From the NCBI RefSeq assembly GCF_019931215.1, contig NZ_JAIOUB010000003.1:434001-498000 (forward strand): a stretch of 64,000 bases of DNA, written 5' to 3'. The DNA comes from Alcanivorax limicola. GTDB lineage: Bacteria > Pseudomonadota > Gammaproteobacteria > Pseudomonadales > Alcanivoracaceae. Each line of letters starts with the position of its first letter. The first letter of the stretch is position 1. Shown one piece after another: positions 44,906-54,049 of this stretch. A model generated the notes under the pieces. It searched no databases, was not told the DNA's origin, and saw nothing but the letters and a program-made list of their open reading frames with translations. Made by a program: the position numbers and the translations under genes.

Positions 44906-46695
44906 AGGTCTGGCCCCATGCTGATGTGCAGGCGGAAGGGATCACGGCCATCCGAGGGACGTGCCACATCAATGCGGATCGGGCCGATGGGGGAGCGCCA
45001 GCGTACCCCGAGTCCGTAGCCGTATAGCGCTTCGAAATCATTCAACGTGTCATACGCGTTACCCGCGTCAACAAATACGGCAACGGCCCAGCTGGGCAAA
45101 AACAGATAGTCGTATTCGATGCTGCCGGCGAGCAGGTGACGGCCACCGATGACATCGCCATCGCTGTTACGTGGACCGAGCCGTTGATAGCCGTAACCGC
45201 GCACGCTGTTGTCACCCCCGGCAAAGAAACGCACGGATGTGGGCAACTCAATGACCTCTTCGGCTTCCGTGGCACCTCCCTCGATGCGTGTTAGGATGCG
45301 GCCGCCGAGCAAGGGCATGACGGCTTTGGCGCGCCCGCGAACCTGAACAAAGGTGACTGACGATATGACACTGTCTTCCGCGCCGCGTATCTTGCCGCTG
45401 ACGGTCCAGCCTCGCGTCGGGTAGATCGGATGATTGCCGCGTGTGCGGGACAGCTCAAAACCCGGCATCAGCAGATCGGTACGATCCCTGTCACCGGATA
45501 TGGTGAAGAATTCACGCTCGAATTCCAGAGAGGTAGTGGCAATCCAGCCGGTACGCAGCTCGCGCAAATGCGCTGCGCCGACGCGGTAACGCTCGCTGAG
45601 GCTGGTGCCGGTGTCCTCGCGTTGGTAGCTGGATGACAGATTGACGCGCTCCCGGTTGGGATCATCCAGAGGGATTTCATAGTTGATACCGGCACCCGAG
45701 CGCACGGGCGAGGCTTCTATCTCGGTGTTGTAGCGGTGACCCCGGTCGTTGACGCGACGGTTTTCGTAACCCAGCCGGATACGTGGGCCGATATCGGTGG
45801 AAAAACCGATACCCGCCAGGTAGCCGTGCCGTGGCCGGGGTGTGGCGGTGACGTGCACCGGTATGCGCAAGGTGTCATCGTCAGGGTCTGTATCGATGCG
45901 CACCGAGCCGTAGTAGCCGCTGCCATTGAGTGACTGCTGCAGACTGATCAGTTGACGGCTTTCGAAATAATCGCCCTCGTTGAAGGGAATGAAGCGCACC
46001 GCCAGATCCTCTACCAACACACTCTGGTCCAGTGTGACGGCGCCAAACCGATAGCGCGGCCCGCTGTCGAGCGCCAGCCGTACATGGGCCTTGCCCGTGT
46101 CAATATCAACTTCGAGGCGGCTCTCGAGCAACTCGCTTTGCAGGTAGCCACGGTCCGCTGCCAGCCGCACCAGTGCCGTCTTCATGGCCTCGTAATCAGA
46201 ATGCCGGAGGGGGTCATCCTCGCGAATGCGCGGCTCACGCAGCAGTTGACGAAAGGCGAGGTCATCCTCGGCCTCGCCGGTAATGCGGATATCCACCTCA
46301 CCCACCGTGATGCGCTGGCCGGGTGTCACGGTCATCAGCAGACGCCAGCAACTGTTACGGCGTTCGAGTTCGGTGGTGATGTCGGTGCGGTAGTAGCCCA
46401 GCGCCCGCATGGCGTTGTCGGCGCGTTCACGGGCCGTGCGTAACAGCGCACGTTCGCGCCAGCTGGGCAGTTCACACGGTTCATTGGCGATGTTCACATG
46501 GGCGCGAATATTTTCTTGCACCTCATCGCTGCCCCCGCTGATCTGCATCACGGGCTCAGCCTGTGCGGCGGCTGTCGTCATCCACAGCACCGTCCCCCAT
46601 ACCACCACAGCGCCGAGGGCGCGCGCATAGCGCCGCCGGTTCGGACGCGATGATGTGGAAGTGGTGGACGACGTGCCCGTGAAGAGTAGCTGCAT
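44902..46695 (-). CDS. tamA: Translocation and assembly module subunit TamA (Omp85 family)
   Basis: An outer-membrane Omp85-type protein that acts with TamB. The 597-residue precursor has an N-terminal signal region (hydrophobic 26-45, TTAAAQA), three POTRA domains (to about residue 270), and a C-terminal barrel with the surface-antigen motifs FFAGGDNSVRGYGYQRLGP and the terminal segment GPIRIDVARPSDG...SMGPDL. The pairing with tamB is diagnostic. It is 46 bp away from no other start on its side; the upstream 188 bp holds its promoter, which I could not place. Confidence 0.94.
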   Translation of the reverse strand: MQLLFTGTSSTTSTSSRPNRRRYARALGAVVVWGTVLWMTTAAAQAEPVMQISGGSDEVQENIRAHVNIANEPCELPSWRERALLRTARERADNAMRALGYYRTDITTELERRNSCWRLLMTVTPGQRITVGEVDIRITGEAEDDLAFRQLLREPRIREDDPLRHSDYEAMKTALVRLAADRGYLQSELLESRLEVDIDTGKAHVRLALDSGPRYRFGAVTLDQSVLVEDLAVRFIPFNEGDYFESRQLISLQQSLNGSGYYGSVRIDTDPDDDTLRIPVHVTATPRPRHGYLAGIGFSTDIGPRIRLGYENRRVNDRGHRYNTEIEASPVRSGAGINYEIPLDDPNRERVNLSSSYQREDTGTSLSERYRVGAAHLRELRTGWIATTSLEFEREFFTISGDRDRTDLLMPGFELSRTRGNHPIYPTRGWTVSGKIRGAEDSVISSVTFVQVRGRAKAVMPLLGGRILTRIEGGATEAEEVIELPTSVRFFAGGDNSVRGYGYQRLGPRNSDGDVIGGRHLLAGSIEYDYLFLPSWAVAVFVDAGNAYDTLNDFEALYGYGLGVRWRSPIGPIRIDVARPSDGRDPFRLHISMGPDL

Positions 46696-46883
46696 CAGGT
46701 GCCTGTGCGCGTGAGTGGTGACAAAGCGTTGACGAAAGTGGCCTGCACAGGGCCGATGCTACACCTCGGCGAGGCCGACCCAAGTGAAGCGCGACAACTT
46801 AGCAGATACCGCTGACAGTTTGCAGTTCAGATCATCGGTAGAGAAGGGCAAACATTGAAAAAAACGAGGAAACAGCTGGGCCG

Positions 46884-47438
46884 TCAGTAATCACGAGAGT
46901 AGTCGTCGGCACTGGGGCGCTTTTTCAGGCGCCGTTGCAATGTCCGCCGGTGGATGCCCAGCGTGCGTGCGGCAGCCGATATATTGCCCTCATGCTCTTC
47001 CAGAACCCGTTGTATATGCTCCCACTCCAGGCGTTCCAGTGAGGGGGGCGCGCTGGGTAGCGACGGAGTTTCCGTATCGGGATTGGCGGACAGCGCGCCC
47101 AGAATCTCGTCCAGGCTGGCGGGCTTGGTCAGATAGTTGTGCGCCCCGCGCCGGGTGGCCGCTACCGCCGTGGGGATGCTGCCGTAGCCCGTCAGCATCA
47201 GTATCCGACACTTCGGGGAGTGGGCCAGTACCGGCTCGATCAGGTCGAGACCGTTATCGTCACCGAGATTGAGATCCAGAATCGCCGCATCCAGCGGCGC
47301 GCTTCTTGTTGCGAGCACCGCCCGGCATTCCTCCGCACATGACGCGATGACCACATCATGGTCGCGGCGGGTCAGCACCCGTTGCAACTGGGTGCGCAGC
47401 GCGTCGTCGTCCTCGACAACCAGAATCTGCTGAGTCAT
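46884..47438 (-). CDS. RegA/ActR/PrrA-type response regulator
   Basis: A 184-residue regulator with receiver domain (acidic pair DD at 10-11, phosphoacceptor Asp55 in AAILDLNLGD, Lys in LTKPAS) and a short C-terminal Fis-type helix-turn-helix, NISAAARTLGIHRRTLQRRL. The recognition helix GIHRRTLQRRLKKR is close to the conserved RegA/PrrA/ActR one, which controls redox-responsive genes. It overlaps its kinase by 4 bases. A run of seven T (minus strand) follows the stop. Symbol left empty because several names are in use. Confidence 0.88.
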   Translation of the reverse strand: MTQQILVVEDDDALRTQLQRVLTRRDHDVVIASCAEECRAVLATRSAPLDAAILDLNLGDDNGLDLIEPVLAHSPKCRILMLTGYGSIPTAVAATRRGAHNYLTKPASLDEILGALSANPDTETPSLPSAPPSLERLEWEHIQRVLEEHEGNISAAARTLGIHRRTLQRRLKKRPSADDYSRDY

Positions 47439-48697
47439 GCCTGTTCTCCGTCGGTCGGCGCCACCGGCTTGTCCGTGGTGGCCTGTTGCACCGGGGCGGT
47501 CAGGATAATACGGGCCTGGGTCCAGCGGCGATCAAAGTCCAGTTCAAGCTCGGCGCCGAGCGCCGCAAGGCTGGTTTCTACCAGCGCCAGACCGATACCC
47601 ATGCCGTTGCTCCCGGCATGTCGGCTTTGCGGCGTCTGCTGGCGTGGCCCATCGTCACTGATCTGGATGATGGTGCCGTTGGCACTGGTGGTGCAGGCAA
47701 TCAGCAGCCTGCCGGCGCCGGCATCGCAGGCGTTGTAGCCCAGATTGGCGAGCACGCGCTGCCAGGTGGTGGCGTCGGTGAGCAGCGGATCAAACGGGCC
47801 TTCCCAGGTCACCGTCAATGACGGGGCCAGGTGCTTCAGGGTTGCTGCAAGGTCCTGGCACAGTGCGGACAGCGGCTGTGGCGTATTCAGGGCTCCATTG
47901 TCGCTCCCCGGGGGACGCAGCAGCGCGGCGATGCGGCGGCTCAGTGCACTGATCTGGGTCAGATCTTCCCGGCAGTCGGCAGGCAGTTCCTCGCGGCTGG
48001 CCAGGTCTTCACTGAGCAGCAACAGGGTGGAGAGCGGCGTATTCAACTCATGAGCCCGGTCAGCGAGCGTCGCGCCGATCTGGTACATGCGCTCGCGCTG
48101 CAGCGCCAGGGTCAGGGCCGTGCTGTGGCTGCGCTGGGTTTGTTGTTGCGCTTGCCGGAGCAATTGGCCAAGCAGCGTCAGCAGCAGCGCCACCAGCGTA
48201 AAGGCCAGCCACATGCCCAGACCGTGATTGGGGTGCATGTCGTGCGTCAGCGCATGCAGGTGGGTGTCATGACGGGGCACCAGATGCCAGTGCAGGGTCA
48301 ATCCATAACCGGCGAGGGCGACCAGCGTCTGCATCAGGCTGGCCATCAGAGGCAGGGACATGGCGGCGATCAGGACGGGCAGCAGCAGATAGAACGCGAG
48401 CGGGTTTGAGGAGCCGCCGAGTTGGTGCAGCAGCGCCATGAACAGCAGTTGATCGAGCAGGATCTCGGCCCACAACAGCAGCCACTGGATGCGGCCCGTG
48501 CGATTGCGGGTGGCCAGAAAGAGCAGTGACGGAAGCCAGAGCAGGGCCAGCCAGAAAAGAGCCAGCACTGTGGGAACAGGAGAGGCGGCCTGCAGGTCGG
48601 CAACCAGATAAAGCATGCCCAGTGCGGTGACCAGGCCGCCGCGAAGAAACAGCAGGCGCCGACGCCAGGCGCGAGGATCGTTCCAGCTGGTCTGCAT
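47435..48697 (-). CDS. RegB/PrrB/RoxS-type redox sensor histidine kinase
   Basis: The 420-residue protein has six predicted membrane helices (about 20-180) and a cytoplasmic kinase core with the phosphoacceptor His216 in DRAHELNTPLSTLLLL. The segment GGSSNPLAF (about 94-102) matches the GGXXNPF quinone-binding motif of RegB, and Cys242 in DCREDL lies where RegB has its redox-active cysteine. ATP-binding motifs are NLGYNACDAG and GMGIGLALVE. It likely senses quinone pool redox state and phosphorylates the regulator encoded next to it. Confidence 0.88.
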   Translation of the reverse strand: MQTSWNDPRAWRRRLLFLRGGLVTALGMLYLVADLQAASPVPTVLALFWLALLWLPSLLFLATRNRTGRIQWLLLWAEILLDQLLFMALLHQLGGSSNPLAFYLLLPVLIAAMSLPLMASLMQTLVALAGYGLTLHWHLVPRHDTHLHALTHDMHPNHGLGMWLAFTLVALLLTLLGQLLRQAQQQTQRSHSTALTLALQRERMYQIGATLADRAHELNTPLSTLLLLSEDLASREELPADCREDLTQISALSRRIAALLRPPGSDNGALNTPQPLSALCQDLAATLKHLAPSLTVTWEGPFDPLLTDATTWQRVLANLGYNACDAGAGRLLIACTTSANGTIIQISDDGPRQQTPQSRHAGSNGMGIGLALVETSLAALGAELELDFDRRWTQARIILTAPVQQATTDKPVAPTDGEQA

Positions 48698-48805
48698 GGG
48701 GCTCCGGGAGGTGGTGGCGATGAGGCGGATATTGTACCCGGCTCAGGTGATTCGGGGGTGCGGCAATTTGCCTGGGGAGACAGCGGCGCGCCTCAGGGTG
48801 CCAGT

Positions 48806-49426
48806 TCAGCGCGCCAGGGTGGCGACCCCTTGCAACAGTTCACCAGCGAAGCCCGGCAGCTTCGGGTGGCGGCGACGTTGTAGCCCACGGGTGTCAAAAC
48901 CGGATTGCTGCAACAGCGTGCCGGTGTCTCGAGTCAACTGACAGCCGCAGGCGAGGTGCCGCCATACCGGATTGAGGCCATGCTGGATCAGGCGGGTGCT
49001 TTTGCGTTCGCTTTCCACATGCTCCAGCACCAGCAGCTGACCGTCGGGCTTGAGCACGCGAGCAATCTCGCGCGCCGCTGCCTCCCGGTCGGGAATGGTG
49101 CAGAACACCAGGCAAGCCACCACCGTATCAAAGCTGCAATCCTCGTAAGGCAGCGCTTCCGCACCGGCTTCGACAAGGTGAAAGCGTGTCGGGCGGGGCA
49201 GGCTCAGGGCATGCGCCCGGGCCCGCGCCAACATGGCCGCGCCGGGCTCAATGCCATGGATGTCGCTGGCATGGTCACGGTAGCGACTGAAGTTGGCGCC
49301 GGTGCCGACGCCTAGCTCCAACACCGTGCCACGCGCGCTGGCAAGCAGGGCATCCCGGTCCCGGTCAAGCGGGCGGGTGGCCCAGTCAAGCAAGGGCGGG
49401 AACAGGGTGTCGGCGTACCAGCTCAT
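48806..49426 (-). CDS. Class I SAM-dependent methyltransferase
   Basis: A 206-residue methyltransferase with SAM motif I VLELGVGTGANFSRY, an acidic loop GIEPG, motif II FDTVVACLVFCTIPD and ARVLKPDGQLLVLEHV, close to UbiE/COQ5 and phospholipid methyltransferases. The tail HGLNPVWRHLACGCQLTRDT matches a widely found METTL7-like group. The substrate is not known. Confidence 0.82.
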   Translation of the reverse strand: MSWYADTLFPPLLDWATRPLDRDRDALLASARGTVLELGVGTGANFSRYRDHASDIHGIEPGAAMLARARAHALSLPRPTRFHLVEAGAEALPYEDCSFDTVVACLVFCTIPDREAAAREIARVLKPDGQLLVLEHVESERKSTRLIQHGLNPVWRHLACGCQLTRDTGTLLQQSGFDTRGLQRRRHPKLPGFAGELLQGVATLAR

Positions 49427-49436
49427 GACTGCACCG

Positions 49437-50657
49437 CTATTCTACGTCCGGCAACGCGTAGTCCCGCGGATTTTCCATCATGTCCCGGTTCAATGGCGGG
49501 CTCAGGACGTTGGTCAGGTTATGGTCGGTAGTCCGGCTGAACCGCCGGCGATGGCGCTCGAAAGCGCGGAAGCTGCGGTAATGCTGGTCGTACAGATGAG
49601 CTTCCTGCAGGCGCTTGAAGGCGTACATGGTATCCAGCGCATCCATGGACCAGGTGGGTGTGTAGCGCGTTGCCCGGGTCAGGTAATCAATCGCCTGGTT
49701 GAGATCGCGCTTGCGGCTCATGTACATGATGGCGTTGGCGTATTCGTAATTGAGAATCGGAATATCCGGCGCCATTTCAAATGCCTTGGCAAAGGATTCA
49801 TCCACCACCACACTGCGTGCGCCATAGGTCATGCGGCCTGTCGCACGGCCCACGCGGCGCATGATATTGGCATCTACAGCAGCACGAAACGCATGACCCA
49901 GAGGATGATCCGGCTCAATCTCGACGATCTCCTCCGCATTATCCTTGATCAGACCGATATAGCCGCGCACCACGATGACGGGCACCGGAGACTCTTCTGC
50001 GATGCGGGCGATGGCGTAGGCGTGCCCGAGTTTGGTAAAGGCTACCAGCTCAGAGGCGATAGGATCGTCTTCCAGGCGGTCAACGAGATAGATATGTTCG
50101 CGGATGCGGTTGGCGGCATCCTGAAGCATCATGTATTTCTCGCTCTGACGGTCTGCCAGGTAAATGGCGTAGGTGATCTGCGAAAACATTGCCGGGTACA
50201 GGCCCATGATGCCGAGCTTGAGGCCGTCTTCACGGGCTTGCTGGAAGTCCCCGCGCAGAAACAGACGCCAGACCTCAACCAGTCGGCGGCTGAGATCCTC
50301 GTAACCGCGGAAGTTCTCCACATTTTCGAGAATTTCCGGGTGGTTGGAGCCCATGTACTCCAGATAGCCGGCGGACGGGAAGGGCGCACGGAGGCCGATC
50401 ATGAACTCGCCCCAGCGTGCTTCAATTTCTGCGGGTGAGTAATCGAAGAAGCGCTTGTTGTAGGGCACATCATTCCAGCGTGTCAGAAAGATGCGCTCAT
50501 CCACCGGAATATCGATATAGGACAGCTCTTCCGGGGTGACCTCATCCATCTCGTCGTCGGGACCGTCGTCGGTGAGGGCGTGTGCTTTCAGGGAGAGGGT
50601 GGTCGCAAGCAACAGTACAAGCCAGACCATGCTGGCAGCAGCAGGTTTTGTTTTCAT
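49437..50657 (-). CDS. Secreted protein of unknown function with TPR-like repeats
   Basis: A 406-residue precursor with a signal peptide (cut about residue 26, LKAHA) and an acidic N-terminal stretch (DDGPDDEMDEVTPEE). The remainder is helical and resembles TPR/SEL1-like solenoids (NYEYANAIMYMSRKRDLNQAIDYLTRAT). I do not recognise a family with certainty. ATG 50657 is chosen because the sequence then starts with the signal peptide; upstream codons give a non-membrane, basic stretch. The leader before it is long (about 200 bp) and AT-rich at 50855-50885. Confidence 0.7.
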   Translation of the reverse strand: MKTKPAAASMVWLVLLLATTLSLKAHALTDDGPDDEMDEVTPEELSYIDIPVDERIFLTRWNDVPYNKRFFDYSPAEIEARWGEFMIGLRAPFPSAGYLEYMGSNHPEILENVENFRGYEDLSRRLVEVWRLFLRGDFQQAREDGLKLGIMGLYPAMFSQITYAIYLADRQSEKYMMLQDAANRIREHIYLVDRLEDDPIASELVAFTKLGHAYAIARIAEESPVPVIVVRGYIGLIKDNAEEIVEIEPDHPLGHAFRAAVDANIMRRVGRATGRMTYGARSVVVDESFAKAFEMAPDIPILNYEYANAIMYMSRKRDLNQAIDYLTRATRYTPTWSMDALDTMYAFKRLQEAHLYDQHYRSFRAFERHRRRFSRTTDHNLTNVLSPPLNRDMMENPRDYALPDVE

Positions 50658-50914
50658 GTCGGGGCTCTTTTTAAGTCTTGTTTTATGTCTTGCAGGTCTT
50701 TTTTTTGTGATGTCGTGCTTCTTTTCGGTGCCTGAGCCCAGACATTGCCACAATCCCGGCCTCTTTGAACAGACCGTCCGGCGACCCGGGCAATCCCGGA
50801 GTGGCCCAGGGCGCGTTGTAAACCGCCATCAAGATGTGCCAAACGAAGAGTCTGTAATGATTTATATATAGATATCAGCGAGTTATTGATGCGCGGGGCG
50901 TGGTGCGAGGATGC

Positions 50915-50939
50915 CTGCCTTGCTCTGCGGGCAAGGCAG
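50915..50939. terminator. Hairpin downstream of the PA4642-family gene
   Basis: CTGCCTTGC (50915-50923) and GCAAGGCAG (50931-50939) form a perfect 9-bp stem 13 bases past the stop of the minus-strand PA4642-family gene. On the minus strand no T run follows, so it may be only a processing or stability hairpin. Confidence 0.35.
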
Positions 50940-50951
50940 CTTTTCGTCACA

Positions 50952-51245
50952 TTATTGTAAACGGCGCTTCAGAATGTCCAGGTAACCGGCGGACTGGGCA
51001 TGGTTGGCAATGATGTCTGCCAGGGTACGTCCGGCCGGGTCGGTGGCGCTGACGTTGCCACCGGCATCGGTGAAGATATCCAGGAAACGGTCGAAATCCT
51101 CTTCACGCAGGCTGCGGTAGGCACGTTGCAGCAGATGGAAATCTGCGTTCAGGCCGCTTTCAGGCTGGCCGCCGAGAAAGGCCCTGATCTGTTCGTCGGT
51201 CATCGGCTCGCCGATCACCTTCTTCTTGTCTTTCCGCTCACTCAT
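50952..51245 (-). CDS. PA4642 family protein
   Basis: A 97-residue soluble protein, MSERKDKKKVIGEPMTDEQI..., with the ending GRTLADIIANH...YLDILKRRL. It matches a small conserved Pseudomonas-type family (PA4642) with no known function. ATG 51245 has AGGAGAG upstream. It follows the ABC1-kinase gene by 50 bases and is probably co-transcribed. Confidence 0.8.
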   Translation of the reverse strand: MSERKDKKKVIGEPMTDEQIRAFLGGQPESGLNADFHLLQRAYRSLREEDFDRFLDIFTDAGGNVSATDPAGRTLADIIANHAQSAGYLDILKRRLQ

Positions 51246-51295
51246 GGGGATCTCTCCTGCTGGGGGCGGCATTATCCGGGGGTTGTGTCGGGGAT

Positions 51296-52570
51296 TCAAC
51301 CGTTGAGGGCGGGCCAGCGGAACGGGATGCTGTACCGGGTCATCAGGCCGCCCACGGTGATCAGCACGCGCACCATGGCCACGAACGGGTCTGGTATCCG
51401 CAAATGCAGGCGGCGGAATTCATCCATCAACGTGCGCAGGTTGCTGGCCAGTGTGGCGTCATGCTCGCGCGCGGCAATCAGCGCTTGCGACAGCAATGTC
51501 AGACGCGCTTCGTCGACGCCCCCGAAGCCGGCGGCCTCAAACAGGGGCAACAACGGTGTGCCATCGCTCTTCAGGAGTGCCATCAACAGGAGCGTATAGC
51601 GCTGCCGATCTTCCGCGCTGAGGTGTTCTACGGCGCCAAGATCCAGTACGGCCAGTGTCTTGCTGTCCATGGCAATGAAGTTGCCGGGATGAGGGTCGGC
51701 GTGGAACAGGCCGAACTCCAGTACCTGTTGCAGCGTGCTGTCCAGCAGCGTTTCCAGCAACGGCTTTATCCGGGTTTCGTCGTCGGCTTCCAGTATCTGG
51801 GACAGGCTGGGGCCTTCCATCCATTCAGTCACCAGCAGCCGCTCGCTGCACAACGCCGGAAACACCCGGGGCACGCGGATGTTCGGACCGTGGGGCAGAG
51901 CGGAGAATTCTTCCAGATGCCGGGCCTCCTCATTGAAGTCCAGCTCGCGCTCGGTGGTCGCAATCAGCTGGTTGACCACCTGGCGCAGATCAACCTCCCG
52001 CAACAGGGGGGCCAGCACGCGGGTCAGTGCCCGCAAGGCAGCAGCATCTTCGTGGAATTCCTGACGCACTCTTGGCAGCTGCAACTTCACCGCGACTTCG
52101 GTGCCGTCGGCCAGTGTTGCGCGGTGCACCTGGGCGATGGAGGCGGAGGCAACGGGGATGATGTTGAAGGCGCTGAACGTGCTGGCCCAGTCCTTGCCCA
52201 GCAATTCCTCCAGCCACGGCTGCACATCGTCAAAATGGGCGCTGGGCGCATCTTCGCGCAGGGCGGTGAAGGCGTCGATGTAAGGCGGGGGAAGCAGGTC
52301 TGGCCGGCAGCTCAGGAACTGGGCGAACTTGATCCAGGCGCCGCCGTTACGGCGGCAGAGCTCCGCCACGGCAGTTGCTACATCTTCGTGCAGTGGCATA
52401 CGCGCGTCTTCGTCTTTACTGCGCAGCAGATCCCGGTGTTGCCACAAGGCCTGCTGCAGCTGACGAATGGTGCCCAGAACGCGAATATAGCGGCCACGCC
52501 CGTGCCAGATCAGGCGTGGGGCGCTGATCCGGGTGCGGGCGGGCGATGCTGGCCCTGATGATGCTGGCAT
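51296..52570 (-). CDS. ABC1/AarF/UbiB-like atypical kinase
   Basis: A 424-residue ABC1-family protein kinase-like protein. Visible are the Ala/Ser-rich loop PVASASIAQVH, the ATP lysine region VAVKLQLP, FHADPHPGNF (catalytic loop) and LDLGAVEHL (DFG-like). The family's KxGQ motif reads KFAQ (GGAWIKFAQFLSCRPDLLP). UbiB members support ubiquinone synthesis; this one lacks the two C-terminal membrane helices of UbiB and is not in a ubiE-ubiJ-ubiB operon, so the role is open. Confidence 0.82.
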   Translation of the reverse strand: MPASSGPASPARTRISAPRLIWHGRGRYIRVLGTIRQLQQALWQHRDLLRSKDEDARMPLHEDVATAVAELCRRNGGAWIKFAQFLSCRPDLLPPPYIDAFTALREDAPSAHFDDVQPWLEELLGKDWASTFSAFNIIPVASASIAQVHRATLADGTEVAVKLQLPRVRQEFHEDAAALRALTRVLAPLLREVDLRQVVNQLIATTERELDFNEEARHLEEFSALPHGPNIRVPRVFPALCSERLLVTEWMEGPSLSQILEADDETRIKPLLETLLDSTLQQVLEFGLFHADPHPGNFIAMDSKTLAVLDLGAVEHLSAEDRQRYTLLLMALLKSDGTPLLPLFEAAGFGGVDEARLTLLSQALIAAREHDATLASNLRTLMDEFRRLHLRIPDPFVAMVRVLITVGGLMTRYSIPFRWPALNG

Positions 52571-52646
52571 ACTGACTCCCCGGTAGTGCCTCTTTATGAC
52601 ACAAATGCCGGGAGCGTGTCCAAAGTCACCGAACTGATGCTCTGGC

Positions 52647-53855
52647 TCAGAGCCCGAGCACCATTTTGGCGATGATATTGCGCTGAATCTCGTTGGAGCC
52701 GCCGTAAATGGTCGTGGCGCGGGTATTCAGATAGGTCGAGAGGACGGGCACGCCGCCCGCCGGGCCAACGGGCGTCACATCCCCGGCCTGTTTCGGGTCC
52801 AGTGCCGCTGGCTGCCAGACCTGGTTGTACGGCCCGAGTGCTTCGACCGCCAACTCGGTAATGTGCTGTGCCGCCTCCGAGCCGATGATCTTCAGCATGG
52901 AGGAAATGGCGCCCGGGTTCTGGCCGCCCTCCAGTGCTGACATGACTTTCAGTTCTGCGGCCTCCACGGCGCGCACATTGACTTCTGCGCGGGCCAGTTT
53001 GAGGCGGAACAGCTCGTCGTCGATGGCGCGCTCGCCAGCATGCCCCTGGCTTGCCAGATGCCGGACTTTCTGCAGCGAGACGTGCAGGCGTGGGCTGTAG
53101 GCCTGGCCGCCACGCTCGAACTCCAGCAGGTATTTGGCCACACTCCAGCCATCGTTTTCCTGACCCACAACATTGCTGACCGGGACGCGCACATCCTCGA
53201 AGAACACCTGGTTCTGTTCGTGCTCGCCACTGATGCTGATAATGGGGTCAACGGTCAGGCCGGGGGTTTTCATGTCCAGCAGCAGGAAGGTGATGCCTTG
53301 TTGTGGCTTGCCGTCGGAGCGGGTGCGCACCAGCAGAAACATATGGCTGGCGTGATGGGCGTAGGTCGTCCAGATCTTGGAGCCGTTCAGCACATAGTGG
53401 TCCCCGTCGCGCTCGGCCCGGAGTTTCAGTGATGCCAGATCGGAGCCGGATTGCGGTTCGGAATACCCCTGACACCAGAAGTGATCGCCGCTGAGCATGG
53501 GGGGCAAATAGGTCTGCTGCTGCGCCGTCGAGCCCTTGCCGATCAGGCAGGGGCCGCACATATCCAGGCCCATGGGCAGCAGGCGCGGCGCATCTGCGGC
53601 GGCCGTTTCCACCGCGTAAATATAGTGTCGCGTAATGCTCCAGCCGGTGCCGCCGAAGGCTTCCGGCCAGGAGGGCGCGGCCCAGCCCTTCTTCTCATGC
53701 AGAATGCGCTGCCAGGCCATGGCGGCCTCGAAATCCGCAAACACGCTGGTCATCAGGGCGCCTGCCCGGCGCAATGTTGGCGTGAGGTTGTCGTTGAGAA
53801 AATCCCGGACTTCTTCCTGGAACTGACGGTCGTCGCTGGAGAGCGTGAGTTTCAT
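52647..53855 (-). CDS. Acyl-CoA dehydrogenase family protein
   Basis: A 402-residue flavoprotein with all three domains of the acyl-CoA dehydrogenase fold, including the FAD/substrate strand WCQGYSEPQSGSDLASLKL, KIWTTYAHHASHMFLLVRT, and the C-terminal YGGSNEIQRNIIAKMVLGL. Substrate chain length cannot be read from sequence. ATG 53855 is chosen over 53876. Two bases of evidence on regulation: a 20-bp palindrome of TetR type lies about 65 bases upstream. Confidence 0.9.
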   Translation of the reverse strand: MKLTLSSDDRQFQEEVRDFLNDNLTPTLRRAGALMTSVFADFEAAMAWQRILHEKKGWAAPSWPEAFGGTGWSITRHYIYAVETAAADAPRLLPMGLDMCGPCLIGKGSTAQQQTYLPPMLSGDHFWCQGYSEPQSGSDLASLKLRAERDGDHYVLNGSKIWTTYAHHASHMFLLVRTRSDGKPQQGITFLLLDMKTPGLTVDPIISISGEHEQNQVFFEDVRVPVSNVVGQENDGWSVAKYLLEFERGGQAYSPRLHVSLQKVRHLASQGHAGERAIDDELFRLKLARAEVNVRAVEAAELKVMSALEGGQNPGAISSMLKIIGSEAAQHITELAVEALGPYNQVWQPAALDPKQAGDVTPVGPAGGVPVLSTYLNTRATTIYGGSNEIQRNIIAKMVLGL

Positions 53856-53919
53856 GATCTGGTGATCCCCGTGCATGGGCGGCTGGCGGATGAGCGCCTA
53901 AGGTACCAATCACGGATGG

Positions 53920-53939
53920 ATATGACCACTGGGTCATAT
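53920..53939 (-). promoter_or_regulatory. 20-bp TetR-type palindrome upstream of the acyl-CoA dehydrogenase gene
   Basis: ATATGACC-ACTG-GGTCATAT has perfect 8-bp arms around 4 bases. Its core TGACC-N4-GGTCA is the same as the one at 34966. It lies 65-84 bases upstream of the acyl-CoA dehydrogenase start, where a promoter is expected. Confidence 0.75.
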
Positions 53940-54012
53940 TGTCCGGGCAGACATTTCCGCCCAGCTTTTTGATGGCCTGCGTCAGGACAGGCAGGGTGGG
54001 AAGAGGAGGCAA

Positions 54013-54039
54013 TGGCCGGCCTGTGAAACAGGCCGGCCA
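54013..54039 (-). terminator. Hairpin terminator of the HU-like gene
   Basis: TGGCCGGCCTGT and ACAGGCCGGCCA form a perfect 12-bp stem with a 3-base loop, 11 bases after the HU-like stop. On the minus strand the following sequence is pyrimidine-rich (TTGCCTCCTCTTCC) but has no pure T run. Confidence 0.65.
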
Positions 54040-54049
54040 GAGGTGGTGC

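Noticed and set aside
50915-50939. Plus-strand terminator with CTTTTC after it
   Set aside because: No plus-strand gene ends here; the hairpin is more likely related to the minus-strand PA4642-family gene.
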